Counted from the stretch's first letter, positions 7,890 to 16,929 are shown. The stretch is 58,841 bases of DNA from Actinoplanes auranticolor (GCF_018332655.1 NZ_BOQL01000039.1:1-58841); one strand, 5' to 3'. The notes: a model not told the origin generated them from the sequence alone. Made by a program: numbers and translations.

Positions 7890-9065
7890 TCAGGGTTTGA
7901 GGACGATCTTCTCGCAGTTGTCCTGCTTGTTTTTGAAGATGTCAAAGCCGTGTTCGGCTTGGTCGAGCGGCAGGGTGTGGGTGATGATCCGGGTCGGGTC
8001 GATCTCGCCGCGTTCGATGCGCTGCAGCAGGGGCTTCATGTAGCGCTGCACGTGGCACTGACCGGTGCGCAGGGTCAGGGAGCGGTTCATCCAGGCGCCG
8101 GTGGGGAACTTGTCCATCAGTCCGCCGTAGACGCCGATCACGGAGACCACGCCGCCGCTGCGGCACGACATGATCGCCTGGCGCAGCGCGTGCGGGCGTT
8201 CGGTCTCCGAGCGGACGGCCTGCTTGACCCGGTCGTACGCGGCGATGTGCGCGCTGCCGTGAGTGGCTTCCATACCGACCGCGTCGATGCACTTGTCCGG
8301 TCCCCGCCCGCCGGTCAGTTCCAGCAGCGTGGAGCGCACGTCGACCTCGTCGAAGTTCACCGGGATGTGACCGGCCCGTTCGGCCATCTGCAGCCGGTAG
8401 GGCTCCTTGTCGATGGCCATGACCTTCGCAGCGCCGAGCACTCGGGCGCTGTCCATGGCGAACTGACCGACCGGGCCGGCACCCCAGACCGCCACCACGT
8501 CGGAGGGCTGGATGTCGCACATCTCGGCGCCCATGTAGCCGGTGGGCAGGATGTCGGACAGGAACAGCACCTGCTCGTCGGTCAGGTCCGACTCGATCTT
8601 CAGCGGTCCGACGTCAGCGAACGGCACTCGCGCGTACTGCGCCTGCCCCCCGGCGAAGCCGCCGGTCAGATGCGAGTAGCCGAAGATTCCCGCAGTGGGG
8701 TGGCCGAACATCTTCTCCGAGATGCCGGCGTTCGGGTTGGTGTTCTCGCAACAGGAGTACAGCTCGGCGGCGCAGGCGGCGCAGGCGCCGCAGGCGATCG
8801 GGAACGGTACGACGACCCGGTCGCCGACCCTCAGCTTGTCCGCGGACACCCCGGAGCCGACCTCGATCACCTCGCCCATGAACTCGTGGCCCAGGATGTC
8901 GCCGTCTTGCATGGTGGGGACGTAGCCGTCGACCAGGTGCAGGTCGGAGCCGCAGATCGCGGTGGAGGTGATTCGTACGATGGCATCGCGGTTGTTCAGG
9001 ATCTTCGGGTCCGGCACGTCGCGGACCTCGACCTTGTTGCGGCCGGCCCAGGTGTTGGCCCTCAT
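7890..9065 (-). CDS. Zinc-dependent alcohol dehydrogenase, formaldehyde-dehydrogenase-like
   Basis: Medium-chain NAD(P)-dependent dehydrogenase of 391 aa. The start at 9065 (MRANTWAGRN) is chosen over longer frames because GAAGGGAG lies just upstream and because it overlaps the preceding gene as ATGA. Catalytic-zinc ligands C38 (ICGSD) and H60-E61 (GHEFMGEV) are present, with four structural-zinc cysteines at C92, C95, C98 and C106, and a Rossmann motif WGAGPVGQ at 194-201. The length and the SEKMFGHP insert match the glutathione-independent formaldehyde dehydrogenase-like subgroup; the substrate is unknown. It is translationally coupled to the SRPBCC gene, suggesting a shared oxidative or detoxification role. 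Confidence 0.88.
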   Translation of the reverse strand: MRANTWAGRNKVEVRDVPDPKILNNRDAIVRITSTAICGSDLHLVDGYVPTMQDGDILGHEFMGEVIEVGSGVSADKLRVGDRVVVPFPIACGACAACAAELYSCCENTNPNAGISEKMFGHPTAGIFGYSHLTGGFAGGQAQYARVPFADVGPLKIESDLTDEQVLFLSDILPTGYMGAEMCDIQPSDVVAVWGAGPVGQFAMDSARVLGAAKVMAIDKEPYRLQMAERAGHIPVNFDEVDVRSTLLELTGGRGPDKCIDAVGMEATHGSAHIAAYDRVKQAVRSETERPHALRQAIMSCRSGGVVSVIGVYGGLMDKFPTGAWMNRSLTLRTGQCHVQRYMKPLLQRIERGEIDPTRIITHTLPLDQAEHGFDIFKNKQDNCEKIVLKP

Positions 9066-10066
9066 GCGTCTGCTCCCTTCTCGAGCTCGGCGTCCGACAG
9101 CGGTTGCGCCGGGCGTTGCGGGAATTCCTTGCGGGCGCGTTTGCCCCACGGGGCGCCGTCGGAGCGGACCACCTCGCCGGTCTCCAGGACCTGCTTGAGC
9201 CGGCGCAGGTCGTCGTCGAGCTGCTGGTGCGGTTCCTCACCGAAGTACTTCGCAACCGCCTTGCCGACCGCGCCGCCGGGAATGTCGTAGACCAGCACGA
9301 CGTGCACCTCGGTGCTGACGCCGTCCGGGGCGGGCAGAAACCGAACCGTGCCGGCATTGGGCACCTTGGCGTCGCCGGTCGAGCGCCAGGCGATCTTCTC
9401 GCCCGGCGTCTCGTCGGTGATCTCCGCGTCCCACTCGACGCTGCTGCCGAACGGTGCGGCGGCGGACCAGTGGCTGGTCCGGTCACCGGTGGTACGCACC
9501 TGCTCGAGGTGCGCCATGAACGTCGGAAGGTTCTCCAGGTCGCGCCAGAATGCGTACACCTCCGACGCGGGTCTGCGGATGGTTGTCGTGGCTGTCAGAT
9601 CCATGGATCCTCCTTCGCGTTCCCTGCGCGCGCTCCGCGCCGTCGGCGCGGAGCCGGTCTTGCTCGTCTGGGTTGCCCGCACCGCGGTCAGCAGGTCCAG
9701 CGCCGTGATCCCGGCGATGGCGCCGGTGACGGCGAGGAGCCGCCGTCGGCGGTGCCCGTCGCGGTGGGCGATGGCCATGGCGAGCGCGGTGAGGTCCATC
9801 GCGTCGCCGGCGACCCGGGTCCACGCCCAGACGTTCTTGCGCCGGCTCGTCAGGAGCCCGGCCGCATGGACCAGTTCCCGGGCTCCGACCAGTGGTACGA
9901 CAGTCCTCGACGTGGCGGAGTCGTCCACCCCGCTGATCCGGCGCACCGTGTCCGGCGCGGCCAGCTGGGCCACGCCCAGACCGAGACTCATCCAGCCCAG
10001 TCCGCGGCCACGCCGCTGTACCTCGTCCTGCTGTGCCTCTGATTCTCGAGTTGCCAGTTGCGTCAT
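9062..10066 (-). CDS. SRPBCC-domain protein with N-terminal membrane-like region
   Basis: 334 aa from ATG 10066 (MTQLATRESEAQ). Residues about 25-150 are hydrophobic with short helices (LGLGVAQLAAPDTV, LLAVTGAIAGITALDLLTAV). Residues about 155-300 form a SRPBCC/cyclase-type ligand-binding fold (TTTIRRPASEVYAFWRDLEN, then AWRSTGDAKVPNAGTVRF). Inside the gene a strong AGGAGG sits just before an in-frame ATG at 9604 (MDLTATTT), so the SRPBCC domain may also be made separately as a 181-aa protein. The stop overlaps the dehydrogenase start. SRPBCC domains bind hydrophobic small molecules; no catalytic function can be read here. Confidence 0.8.
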   Translation of the reverse strand: MTQLATRESEAQQDEVQRRGRGLGWMSLGLGVAQLAAPDTVRRISGVDDSATSRTVVPLVGARELVHAAGLLTSRRKNVWAWTRVAGDAMDLTALAMAIAHRDGHRRRRLLAVTGAIAGITALDLLTAVRATQTSKTGSAPTARSARREREGGSMDLTATTTIRRPASEVYAFWRDLENLPTFMAHLEQVRTTGDRTSHWSAAAPFGSSVEWDAEITDETPGEKIAWRSTGDAKVPNAGTVRFLPAPDGVSTEVHVVLVYDIPGGAVGKAVAKYFGEEPHQQLDDDLRRLKQVLETGEVVRSDGAPWGKRARKEFPQRPAQPLSDAELEKGADA

Positions 10067-10229
10067 GGCAGCCTCCGTATCCGATCGCACCCTGCCGAAC
10101 GTCCCGGTGCACCGTGACCCGGGGCGCGTCTGATTTGACTCGCGTACCCCTCCGAATGCCACCGAAACGGATGCATCCTCTCGTGACACATCCGTGGTGC
10201 TGAGCCGAAATGGACAGACTTTTCGGAAG

Positions 10230-10258
10230 TTGACCGCAAGGTCCTTCCCGAGTAGACC
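10230..10258 (+). promoter_or_regulatory. Probable housekeeping-type promoter
   Basis: TTGACC at 10230-10235 and TAGACC at 10253-10258 are separated by 17 bp, about 60 bp before the ATG at 10320. The match to the actinobacterial vegetative consensus is good at -35 and fair at -10. The 253-bp gap also serves the divergent SRPBCC operon. Confidence 0.5.
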
Positions 10259-10319
10259 GGGGCATGTGCCCGGACCTGACTGTCGCCGGGCGAGGGCGAG
10301 CTGACGGCGAGGAGCGACG

Positions 10320-11429
10320 ATGACCCATGGTGGACCGCACCGTCCGGAGATCGTCGTCGGACTGGTGGCAACCCCGCCGGATCACCCAGCCCGGGTCACC
10401 GCGCAGCTGCGCGCCGAGCTGGCCGACCGACTCGCCGAGCGGGTAGACGCCGACGTGCGTTGGATTGTCCGGGAAGGCTGGGGTGACGTGGCGCCGCGCC
10501 GTGACGGTGGCGCTGACGCACTGCTCGACGACTTGGCTCAGCGGCATACCGACGATGGTTGGGACGTCGCGGTCTGTCTCACCGATCTGCCGTTGCACGC
10601 CGACCGGGTGCCGCTGGTCGCGCAGACTTCTGCCCGGCGCCGAGCCGTTCTCGTATCGTTGCCCGCGCTCGGGCTGCGCCAATTGCCTGCCGTCCGCGCG
10701 GTCGTCCCGGACCTCGTGGGCCGGATACTCACCGACGCCTCCGATGAGCGGGTGCCGCCGTCCGCTCGGGAACCGGCCGAGCTGGCAAGCCAGGTCACCG
10801 CCGTGCACCGGGCGCACGGCGAGGCCGACTCCGGAGAGTGGCGCTACGTCGCCTCCCGGCTGACCGGCCGGATGCGGCTACTGGCCGGAATGGTCCGCGC
10901 GAACCGCCCCGGGCGCGCTCTGTTGGGCCTGTCCAAACTGCTGGTCGGCGCGTTCGGCACAGCCGCGTTCGCACTCACCACCAGCACCATCTGGCAGATG
11001 GGCGACGCCCTCGGCCCCCTACGCCTCACCGTGATCATGCTGCTTGGGCTGACCGCGCTGGTGGCCTGGCTGATCATCGCGCACGACCTGTGGGAGAAGC
11101 CGGACCGGGACACGTCGCCCGAGCTGGCCCGGATGTTCAACTGGGGCACCGTCCTCACCCTCGCTCTGGCCACGGCGGTGTCCTACGTTGTGCTTTTCGT
11201 CGGAACGGCACTCGCCGCGGCACTACTGATCGACAACTCCGTGCTGGAACAGACCCTGCAACGACCGGCCCATACCACCGACTACCTGACCCTCGCCTGG
11301 ATCATCAGCTCCCTGGCCACCGTCGGCGGTGCGATCGGCTCCGGACTCGAAGACGAGGAAACGGTCCGGGCCGCCGCCTACGGATACCACCCCGAACCCG
11401 ACGGCTGGCAGGACCAGAAGGCTCGCTGA
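10320..11429 (+). CDS. Integral membrane protein of unknown function
   Basis: 369 aa, start supported by GAGGAG eight bases upstream. Residues 1-200 are soluble (IVVGLVATPPDHPARVTAQL, a repeated arrangement of short strands and helices; VAVCLTDLPL). Four hydrophobic helices follow: about 207-222 (LVGAFGTAAFALTTST), 232-252 (LTVIMLLGLTALVAWLIIA), 278-305 (LTLALATAVSYVVLFVGTAL) and 322-340 (LAWIISSLATVGGAIGSGL). I do not recognise a named family. It is transcribed away from the dehydrogenase operon and ends 5 bp from the convergent recombinase-like gene. Confidence 0.75.
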   Translation: MTHGGPHRPEIVVGLVATPPDHPARVTAQLRAELADRLAERVDADVRWIVREGWGDVAPRRDGGADALLDDLAQRHTDDGWDVAVCLTDLPLHADRVPLVAQTSARRRAVLVSLPALGLRQLPAVRAVVPDLVGRILTDASDERVPPSAREPAELASQVTAVHRAHGEADSGEWRYVASRLTGRMRLLAGMVRANRPGRALLGLSKLLVGAFGTAAFALTTSTIWQMGDALGPLRLTVIMLLGLTALVAWLIIAHDLWEKPDRDTSPELARMFNWGTVLTLALATAVSYVVLFVGTALAAALLIDNSVLEQTLQRPAHTTDYLTLAWIISSLATVGGAIGSGLEDEETVRAAAYGYHPEPDGWQDQKAR

Positions 11430-11434
11430 CCCCG

Positions 11435-13837
11435 TCAGGGCGACGCGATGCCGGCGGTCCTGGCGGCGTAGGCGTGCCAGTCTCCAGCGGCCGTGCGTTG
11501 CCAGTCCACGGCGCTGCTGATGTCAATGCCCAGGCAGCGTGCGAGCAGACCCGCGGGTAGGTTGCCGGCGAGCTGGAACAGGGCGGCGGTGCGGGCGGCG
11601 TGGGTGGACATGCCCAGCACTGCGAGGCGTTTGCGCAGCATGTCCGCGCTGATCGGCTGGGTCCAGGGCCGGCCGGGGAAGATCCAGGGTGTCGCGGCTC
11701 GGTCCGTGCCTGCTCGCTCGGCTGCGAGCCGGGTGAAGAGCTCGGTCATGGCTGGTGGCAGGTCGATTGGAGTGGTGCCGAAGGTGATCCGGACACCGCC
11801 GGAGCTGCTGTCGAGGTGGTCGAAACGCAGCAGGCGGACACGTGCCGCGGTCTGCGCGTAGAGCACGACGATCAGGCCGGCCAGGCGGTCTTCGGTCGGA
11901 ACAGCATCGTCGTGCAGCAGGCGGCGAGCCAAAGTCCATCGCTGGTCGTGGTCGATGCAGCCGTCGGGTCCTGCCCACTGCTGCACGGGGACGGCCACAG
12001 CGGTGAGTCGCTCGCGGCGCGCCCACCGCAGGAACAGGCCCAGCTCGGCGCGCCGGGCAACGCGGCGGCTGGCGAGCCACCCGTCGATGTCGGTCTGCCT
12101 CAGATCAGCGAGGGTGCGCCCGGATTCGGCGAGGGCCACCAAGACTGCAGCCGCCGCTCGGACGCGGTTACGGATCGCTTCGGCCTGCCCTTCGGTCACC
12201 GGCTTCTGCGGGCCGGTCCTGGCGCGTAGCTTGCGCAGGTGGTACCAGACGGCGTAGCGGTGCACGATCGTGCGGTGCTCCGGGTCTGCGATGGCGCCGA
12301 CAGACTTGCTCATCCACTGCTCGAGGCGCCGAAGGTGCTCGTCGTGCTCCGGCAGCACACTGGCGGCGACCAGGATCCGCCGCACGTATCGGACGGTCTT
12401 GGTGTCTGGGATCTGATCCAGTCCCTCGTGGGATAGCTCCACGGTGCCGGTGGCCAGGTCTCGCAGCAGGGCACGTGCAGCGGGACGCCGGGCCAGCCAG
12501 GATCGGACGCTGCCAGGCCGATCGACTCTCCGCCACCAAGTCAAAAGCGGTTGCAGCTCGGGCTGTACCTGGTCGCCGACGGTGAGCAACGGCTGCACAA
12601 TAGCGATGAGCCGACACGTCGGGCAGGCGCCTTCAGTGGGTTGAACCAAGCCGCAAGACGGGCACTCATACCGGCGGCGTAGCGGCGTGCCGGGCTGCGC
12701 AGGGGTGCACAGGGCGCACCGCGGATCGTCCAGGGTTCCGCTGTGCGGGGCGCGGATCTTGCCGCAGCCTCCACAGCGAAGCCTTCGAGCATCGCAGCTC
12801 CGACAGCGGGGTTGTCCGGTCAACGTCGACCGGTTTCCGGGGGCCAGCTGCCCGCACAACGCGCAGGTGAGCACCGGAGATGGGCGGCACGACGCGCAGA
12901 GCGGGCCCTGCGGGGTCCGGTTATTGACCGGGCGCAGGTGCCCGCAGGCGATGCACCGTTCCGCGTTTGCCGGGTTCCGGCGGTGGCAAGGTCCGCACAG
13001 CGGCCGGCCTTGGCGGTCGCGGGTGCCCACCTCACGGACCCTGCCGCACTGGGCACATGGTGCGGCCCGCACCTGCCGATCGCATCGGGCGCAGAGCCAC
13101 GACTGCTCGTGCCACTTCACCAACGCCACGACACGGCCACATCGTGGGCATCCGGGACGGACCATTCCCACCACACCGGCCTCGGTAAGCGAGTCGACCA
13201 GCCGCAACACCGTCCGCACCGGCGCATGCGCAGCCCGACCGCGCAGCAGATCCGGATCTGCTGTCACCGCAGCGACAAGTGCCCACTGCCGGAACAGACC
13301 CGGAGCCACCCGTCGCGCCGCCGTCCGTACGACGGTCGGTTCAGCGCCCGGGTCGATGCCCCGAACCGCGGACGTCAATGCTGCCCAGTCGGGTTGCTCC
13401 GGCAACGGCCGGCACCGCGGACACCGCCACGAGCCGTTCTGGTCCCGTATGGTCGAGCGGCGCAGCTGCCCGCAGCCGGCGCATTCGCGGGTCGGCGTTC
13501 GGCAGCCGTCGCAACACCAGGCCGAGCCCCGCACCGATGACAACGGCCGGGCGCAACCGCGGCAGGCCGGCGCCGCCACCACCGCCGCACCGGAGCGGCG
13601 CAGCAGAAGCATGAGTTCACCCAGCACCTGCGGCGCCGGGGACCGCCCGTCACACAGCACCTCCGGTCGGTCCACCAGCACCCGCACCACCTGCCGCTGC
13701 CGCACGACCGTGTTCACGACAGTGGTCACGGCATTCTCGACGGTGGCCCGGTCCGCCGTCGGGTCGACCGCGAGGATCTGCTGCACGATGACATCCCGTG
13801 GTGCAGCGCCTGCCGTGCCAGCCGCCTCGGCGTTCAC
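11435..13837 (-). CDS. Zinc-ribbon-rich tyrosine-recombinase-like protein
   Basis: 800 aa from GTG 13837, coupled to the XRE gene stop as GTGA. Residues about 85-400 contain a dense series of CxxC pairs (CRGCARP, CAGCGQL, CPRCGRV, CAQCGRV, CIACGHL, CALCGQL, CGGCGKI, CPSCGLV and others), predicting several zinc ribbons. The C-terminal half resembles a phage-integrase core: a helical arm domain, then an Arg region QTAARVRLLRFDHLD, and MSTHAARTAALFQLAGNLP in the position of the HxxR box. The usual catalytic tyrosine segment is replaced by SSAVDWQRTAAGDWHAYA, with no Tyr in the expected spot, so strand-cleavage activity is doubtful. It is probably an accessory DNA-binding partner of the integrase two genes upstream. 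Confidence 0.7.
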   Translation of the reverse strand: MNAEAAGTAGAAPRDVIVQQILAVDPTADRATVENAVTTVVNTVVRQRQVVRVLVDRPEVLCDGRSPAPQVLGELMLLLRRSGAAVVAAPACRGCARPLSSVRGSAWCCDGCRTPTRECAGCGQLRRSTIRDQNGSWRCPRCRPLPEQPDWAALTSAVRGIDPGAEPTVVRTAARRVAPGLFRQWALVAAVTADPDLLRGRAAHAPVRTVLRLVDSLTEAGVVGMVRPGCPRCGRVVALVKWHEQSWLCARCDRQVRAAPCAQCGRVREVGTRDRQGRPLCGPCHRRNPANAERCIACGHLRPVNNRTPQGPLCASCRPSPVLTCALCGQLAPGNRSTLTGQPRCRSCDARRLRCGGCGKIRAPHSGTLDDPRCALCTPAQPGTPLRRRYECPSCGLVQPTEGACPTCRLIAIVQPLLTVGDQVQPELQPLLTWWRRVDRPGSVRSWLARRPAARALLRDLATGTVELSHEGLDQIPDTKTVRYVRRILVAASVLPEHDEHLRRLEQWMSKSVGAIADPEHRTIVHRYAVWYHLRKLRARTGPQKPVTEGQAEAIRNRVRAAAAVLVALAESGRTLADLRQTDIDGWLASRRVARRAELGLFLRWARRERLTAVAVPVQQWAGPDGCIDHDQRWTLARRLLHDDAVPTEDRLAGLIVVLYAQTAARVRLLRFDHLDSSSGGVRITFGTTPIDLPPAMTELFTRLAAERAGTDRAATPWIFPGRPWTQPISADMLRKRLAVLGMSTHAARTAALFQLAGNLPAGLLARCLGIDISSAVDWQRTAAGDWHAYAARTAGIASP

Positions 13838-14166
13838 GAATCGGGCCCCATGATCCGAGCTCGCTTCGGGCGAAGGTCACCGAGACGATCGCCGGCGGCG
13901 CCGGCCGCCTTGCGCACACGGGTCCGCTGGGCTGCGGCGACCGGCTCGATCAGGTCCTCCATGCGGCAGTCGAGGATGTCCAGCAGCGCCATCAGGATCT
14001 TCAGGCTCAGCCGCTCCGGGCGCTCGGCTACCAGGCGGTATACCTGGCTGGACGACAAGGCGATGTCCCGCGCCGCGAGCGGCGCGATCAGGTCGGTGGT
14101 TGAGTACATTCCCTGCGCCGCCATCAGCTGCCGCAGGTGCCAGCGGTAGTCCAACTTGCCGTCCAC
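13834..14166 (-). CDS. XRE-family (Cro/C1-type HTH) regulator
   Basis: 110 aa from GTG 14166 (VDGKLDYRWHLRQLMAAQGM); the ORF extends further upstream but into non-family text. A compact helix-turn-helix spans about residues 20-75 (STTDLIAPLAARDIALSSSQ, then VYRLVAERPERLSLKILMAL), with a basic Lys/Arg/Ala-rich tail. It lies 14 bp after the integrase and overlaps the zinc-ribbon recombinase, so the three are one operon. It probably controls excision/integration or the operon itself. Confidence 0.85.
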   Translation of the reverse strand: MDGKLDYRWHLRQLMAAQGMYSTTDLIAPLAARDIALSSSQVYRLVAERPERLSLKILMALLDILDCRMEDLIEPVAAAQRTRVRKAAGAAGDRLGDLRPKRARIMGPDS

Positions 14167-14180
14167 GTGACTCCTCCTGC

Positions 14181-15296
14181 CTATCCGGTGGCACGGTCGG
14201 GGTCGAACGCTGGTGCCAGCGCCTGCCGCAGCGCTGAGTTCATGAAGGCATCGCTGACGTGCGTGTAGATCGCCGTCGAGCTGTCGCACTCGTGACCGAC
14301 CTGGACCTGGATGAACCGACGGTCGACCCCGTCCTCCGTCAAGTGCGTCACGTAGGCATGCCGCAGCGAGTGCGGTCGCAACTCAGCCGGCAGCCGCAGC
14401 GCGTCCCGGTACGCCACGAATCGTGCGTTGATCTCCGCCGGTTGCAGCCGGCCACCCCGCTCGGTCAGCCACAGCGCTGGATGATCGGCGCAGCCGAACC
14501 GCGGGCGCACATTGTCGACGTAGTCCGCCAGCGCCTCCACCGCCCAGCCCATCATCGACAACACGGTGCGCCGGCGCGGCGCCCGCCCGCGCTTGGCCTT
14601 GCCGTAACGAACGCTCAGCGACCCGAACCGGCCGAACTGCGCCGCCTGCGGGTTGCGCGCCCAGTCGACCACATCCAGTTTCGAGGTCTCCGTACGCCGC
14701 AGACCCCACCCGTAGATCACCTTGAACATCGTGGCGTCGCGATACGCCACCAAAGCCCCCTTACGCCGATTGCGGATCGCTCGGTCGACCTGGTCATCGG
14801 CGTAGTCCAGAAACCGCTGCAACTCAGCCCGGGTGAACGCCCGCGCCTCTGGCCGGCCCTCGTACTGGTTGACGTGCGCGATGGTGTTCCACTCGTGGCA
14901 GATCAGGCTCGGGAACGTCCCGAAACGCTGCTCACATGCCGCGACCCAGCCGTACCGGCCATCGGTCAAGAACTCCGTGAACAGCCTCAGCATGCCCTGG
15001 TAGTGCCGCACCGTCGACGGTGCCAGATGCCGTTCGGCCAGCAGCCATGCCGACCACTCGTCCACATGCGCCGCGGTCCACTGCCAAGGATGCTCGTTGG
15101 TGAACTTCAGAAACCGGCGCACCAGCAGCTCGCGGTCCAGAATCGAATCTTCGTGCAGTCCCCGGGCGGCCTGCTGCGCTCGCCAGCCGCGCAGCATCGC
15201 CTCGAGCATCGCTTCTTCCGGCCGCAAGTGCACCACGCCGGCCGTCAGTTCCAACCGCACCGAACCCGGCACTTCCAGCTGCCGATGCTGACCCAT
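14181..15296 (-). CDS. Tyrosine recombinase (integrase)
   Basis: 371 aa. An N-terminal SAM-like arm/core-binding domain (residues about 30-120) precedes the catalytic domain with all key residues: Arg I at 200/201 (GWGLRRTETSKLD), HSLRH box with H309 and R312, H335 (VGHECDSSTAIYTH) and the nucleophile Y344. Length and motif order are those of an active XerC/D-like integrase. It is first in a three-gene operon with an XRE regulator and the zinc-ribbon recombinase. I found no tRNA or obvious att repeats beside it, so its target site is unknown. It may serve an element distinct from the conjugation module 20 kb away. Confidence 0.92.
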   Translation of the reverse strand: MGQHRQLEVPGSVRLELTAGVVHLRPEEAMLEAMLRGWRAQQAARGLHEDSILDRELLVRRFLKFTNEHPWQWTAAHVDEWSAWLLAERHLAPSTVRHYQGMLRLFTEFLTDGRYGWVAACEQRFGTFPSLICHEWNTIAHVNQYEGRPEARAFTRAELQRFLDYADDQVDRAIRNRRKGALVAYRDATMFKVIYGWGLRRTETSKLDVVDWARNPQAAQFGRFGSLSVRYGKAKRGRAPRRRTVLSMMGWAVEALADYVDNVRPRFGCADHPALWLTERGGRLQPAEINARFVAYRDALRLPAELRPHSLRHAYVTHLTEDGVDRRFIQVQVGHECDSSTAIYTHVSDAFMNSALRQALAPAFDPDRATG

Positions 15297-15297
15297 T

Positions 15298-15319
15298 CAC
15301 CCATCCCTCCCGATGGGTG
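15298..15319. promoter_or_regulatory. 8-bp inverted repeat at the integrase start
   Basis: CACCCATC (15298-15305) and its complement (15312-15319) are separated by 6 bases, immediately upstream of the integrase ATG at 15296. Its position suggests an operator or a translational-control hairpin for the recombinase operon. Confidence 0.45.
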
Positions 15320-15359
15320 TTAAGTGCATCAGATGCAGGAATCGTCGTCAGTCACCAGA

Positions 15360-15635
15360 TCAGGTGACCCATCCCGAAGCCCCGCAATACGAAGCGGAAG
15401 GCCCTTCTGAGCGCCAGACCTCGCCCATCGGACGGAATTCCTGAGGGTTGGGGAAGTATGGCGTGAGGTCCTTGCCGTGGCGGCTCTGCAGATACACCCT
15501 GTCCGACCGGACGAACGCCAGGGCCCGGAACCCGTCGAACTTCGGCTCATACGCGCATCCCCCACGGCACATCCGCGGCTCGGGCAACTCGGCGACGCCG
15601 ACCGCTCGCATCGGCTGGACAGGCGGCCTGAGCAC
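15360..15635 (-). pseudogene. ATP-dependent DNA ligase, N-terminal fragment
   Basis: From GTG 15635 the minus strand encodes PPVQPMRAVGVAELPEP, then GGCAYEPKFDGFRALAFV, YLQSRHGKDLTPYFPN and diverges after about PQEFRPMGE. This is the start of the adenylation domain, including the lysine of motif I (EPKFDGFR). The rest of the enzyme is missing. It overlaps in content with the 7.5-kb fragment (both contain the SRHG segment), so the two are not halves of one gene. It lies just upstream of the integrase operon. Confidence 0.75.
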
Positions 15636-16014
15636 CCCTCCGACGTTAACGATCTAGTCGCGAACACCGTGCCGGAATGACGAGTTTGCCCCAGCTGGGC
15701 GCCGAGTCGGCCGGAGAACTACAACGCTGTTCTTTGATCACCAATCTTGTCGTTGAGCTGCGGAGACGCGATGGTGGAGTGATCGGCGGACGCTCGATCA
15801 CACGGAAGCCATGAGCCTCTGCATCGGCATTGCTCACCCCGTGGTCGAGGTCCGCCGTTACCGCGGCCGCCCTGACCCGAGAGGCGCGATTGGCCCGGAT
15901 CACCCATCCCGGCACGCTGAGGCGACTCGCCGACGTCGCGGCGGGGACGCCAGCCCCTACTAGCCCGTGAGTGGAACGTCTGCCTCCGCGCAGCGCACGC
16001 GATAAGCTGCAATT

Positions 16015-16028
16015 AGAACAAGTGTTCG
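16015..16028. promoter_or_regulatory. LexA (SOS) box upstream of imuA'
   Basis: AGAACAAGTGTTCG contains GAAC-N4-GTTC, the core of the actinobacterial LexA operator. It lies 51 bp before the ATG of the imuA'-like gene. The rest of 15636-16079 holds no gene that I can support. Confidence 0.75.
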
Positions 16029-16079
16029 GTCGTGTCTCCCCCACGGCGTCGCGTCAGCGTGCCCGCAGGAGGAGAGCGA

Positions 16080-16897
16080 TGCCCGGCAAGCCCCTGCGCC
16101 CGTTCCGACCTGCCTGGTCCGGCGATGGTCGGATCGCCGGGCCCGACGACGTGCACCGACTGCTGCGCGACGTCAACGCTGCCGGGCGCAGCCGCGACAC
16201 CACCGCGCTGGCCATCCACCTGGCGCAGTCCGCCGACGATGTCGGCTTGGGCGAGGCTGACCTCGCGCGGGTGCTGCCCGCTCCGCCAGCGCTCGCCGGG
16301 CTGCTTCCCTGGCCGGGTGGTATCCGGCGCGGTGCGACTGTCGCCGCCGTCGGGTCGACGTCGCTGGTCATCGCGCTGCTCACCGAGGCGATGAGCGCCG
16401 GATCGTGGGCCGCGATCGTGGGGATGCCGACCTTCGGCGCGCTCGCCGCCGCCGAGGCCGGCGTACCCCTTGAGCACCTGGCACTGATTCCCGAACCCGG
16501 CCCTGACTGGCCGACCGTGGTGTCCGCCGCCATCGACGGCGTCGACATCGTCGTCGTGGCCACCCCGGACAACGTGGCCGACAGCATGATCCGCGCTCTC
16601 ATGAATCGGGCCCGGCAGAAAGGCACCGTCCTCATCCCGACATCGGCATGGACGGGCTGCGACCTGGTCATCACCCTCACCGGCCGGACATGGTCGGGAT
16701 TGAGTCATGGCCACGGTCGACTGCGCAGCCAGCAGATGACCCTGCAAGCGGTCGGGCGCGGCCGGGCAGCGAGGCCGTGCGCCGTCACCGTCGCGATTCC
16801 TCGTGCGCCCGAACCGGCCCGGCCAGCGCAGCCGCCCGTCGAACCGACCGTCCACCTGGCCGCTGTAGAAGCATGGGGGGAGGTGGAGCCGACATGA
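16080..16897 (+). CDS. imuA': ImuA'-like RecA-fold protein (SOS mutagenesis)
   Basis: 272 aa from ATG 16080, preceded by AGGAGGAGAG; a longer upstream frame lacks support. The RecA-like fold is visible in LPWPGGIRRGATVAAVGSTS, LVIALLTEAMSAGSWAAIVG, then TFGALAAAEAGVPLEHLALI and VDIVVVATPDNVAD, with LSHGHGRLRSQQMTLQAVGR near the end. The P-loop is degenerate, as in ImuA' proteins, which help ImuB and DnaE2 in damage-induced translesion synthesis. The LexA box upstream fits. ImuB should follow, and the stop overlaps an ATG (ATGA), but that gene collapses after a few codons. Confidence 0.8.
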
Positions 16898-16929
16898 GGC
16901 GCACGTTGGTCAGTGGTCGGGCGCGGTAG
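16894..16929 (+). pseudogene. Possible imuB start remnant
   Basis: ATG 16894 overlaps the imuA' stop and encodes MRRTLV, resembling the MRTLV-type start of ImuB, then hits a stop at 16927-16929 after 11 codons. No polymerase Y-family text follows in any frame up to 17090. I read this as the truncated first codons of imuB. The similarity is short, so confidence is low. Confidence 0.35.

Noticed and set aside
14181..15660. tRNA-associated attachment site next to the integrase
   Set aside because: I looked for a T-loop/acceptor pattern and for direct repeats flanking the operon and found none that I could support.
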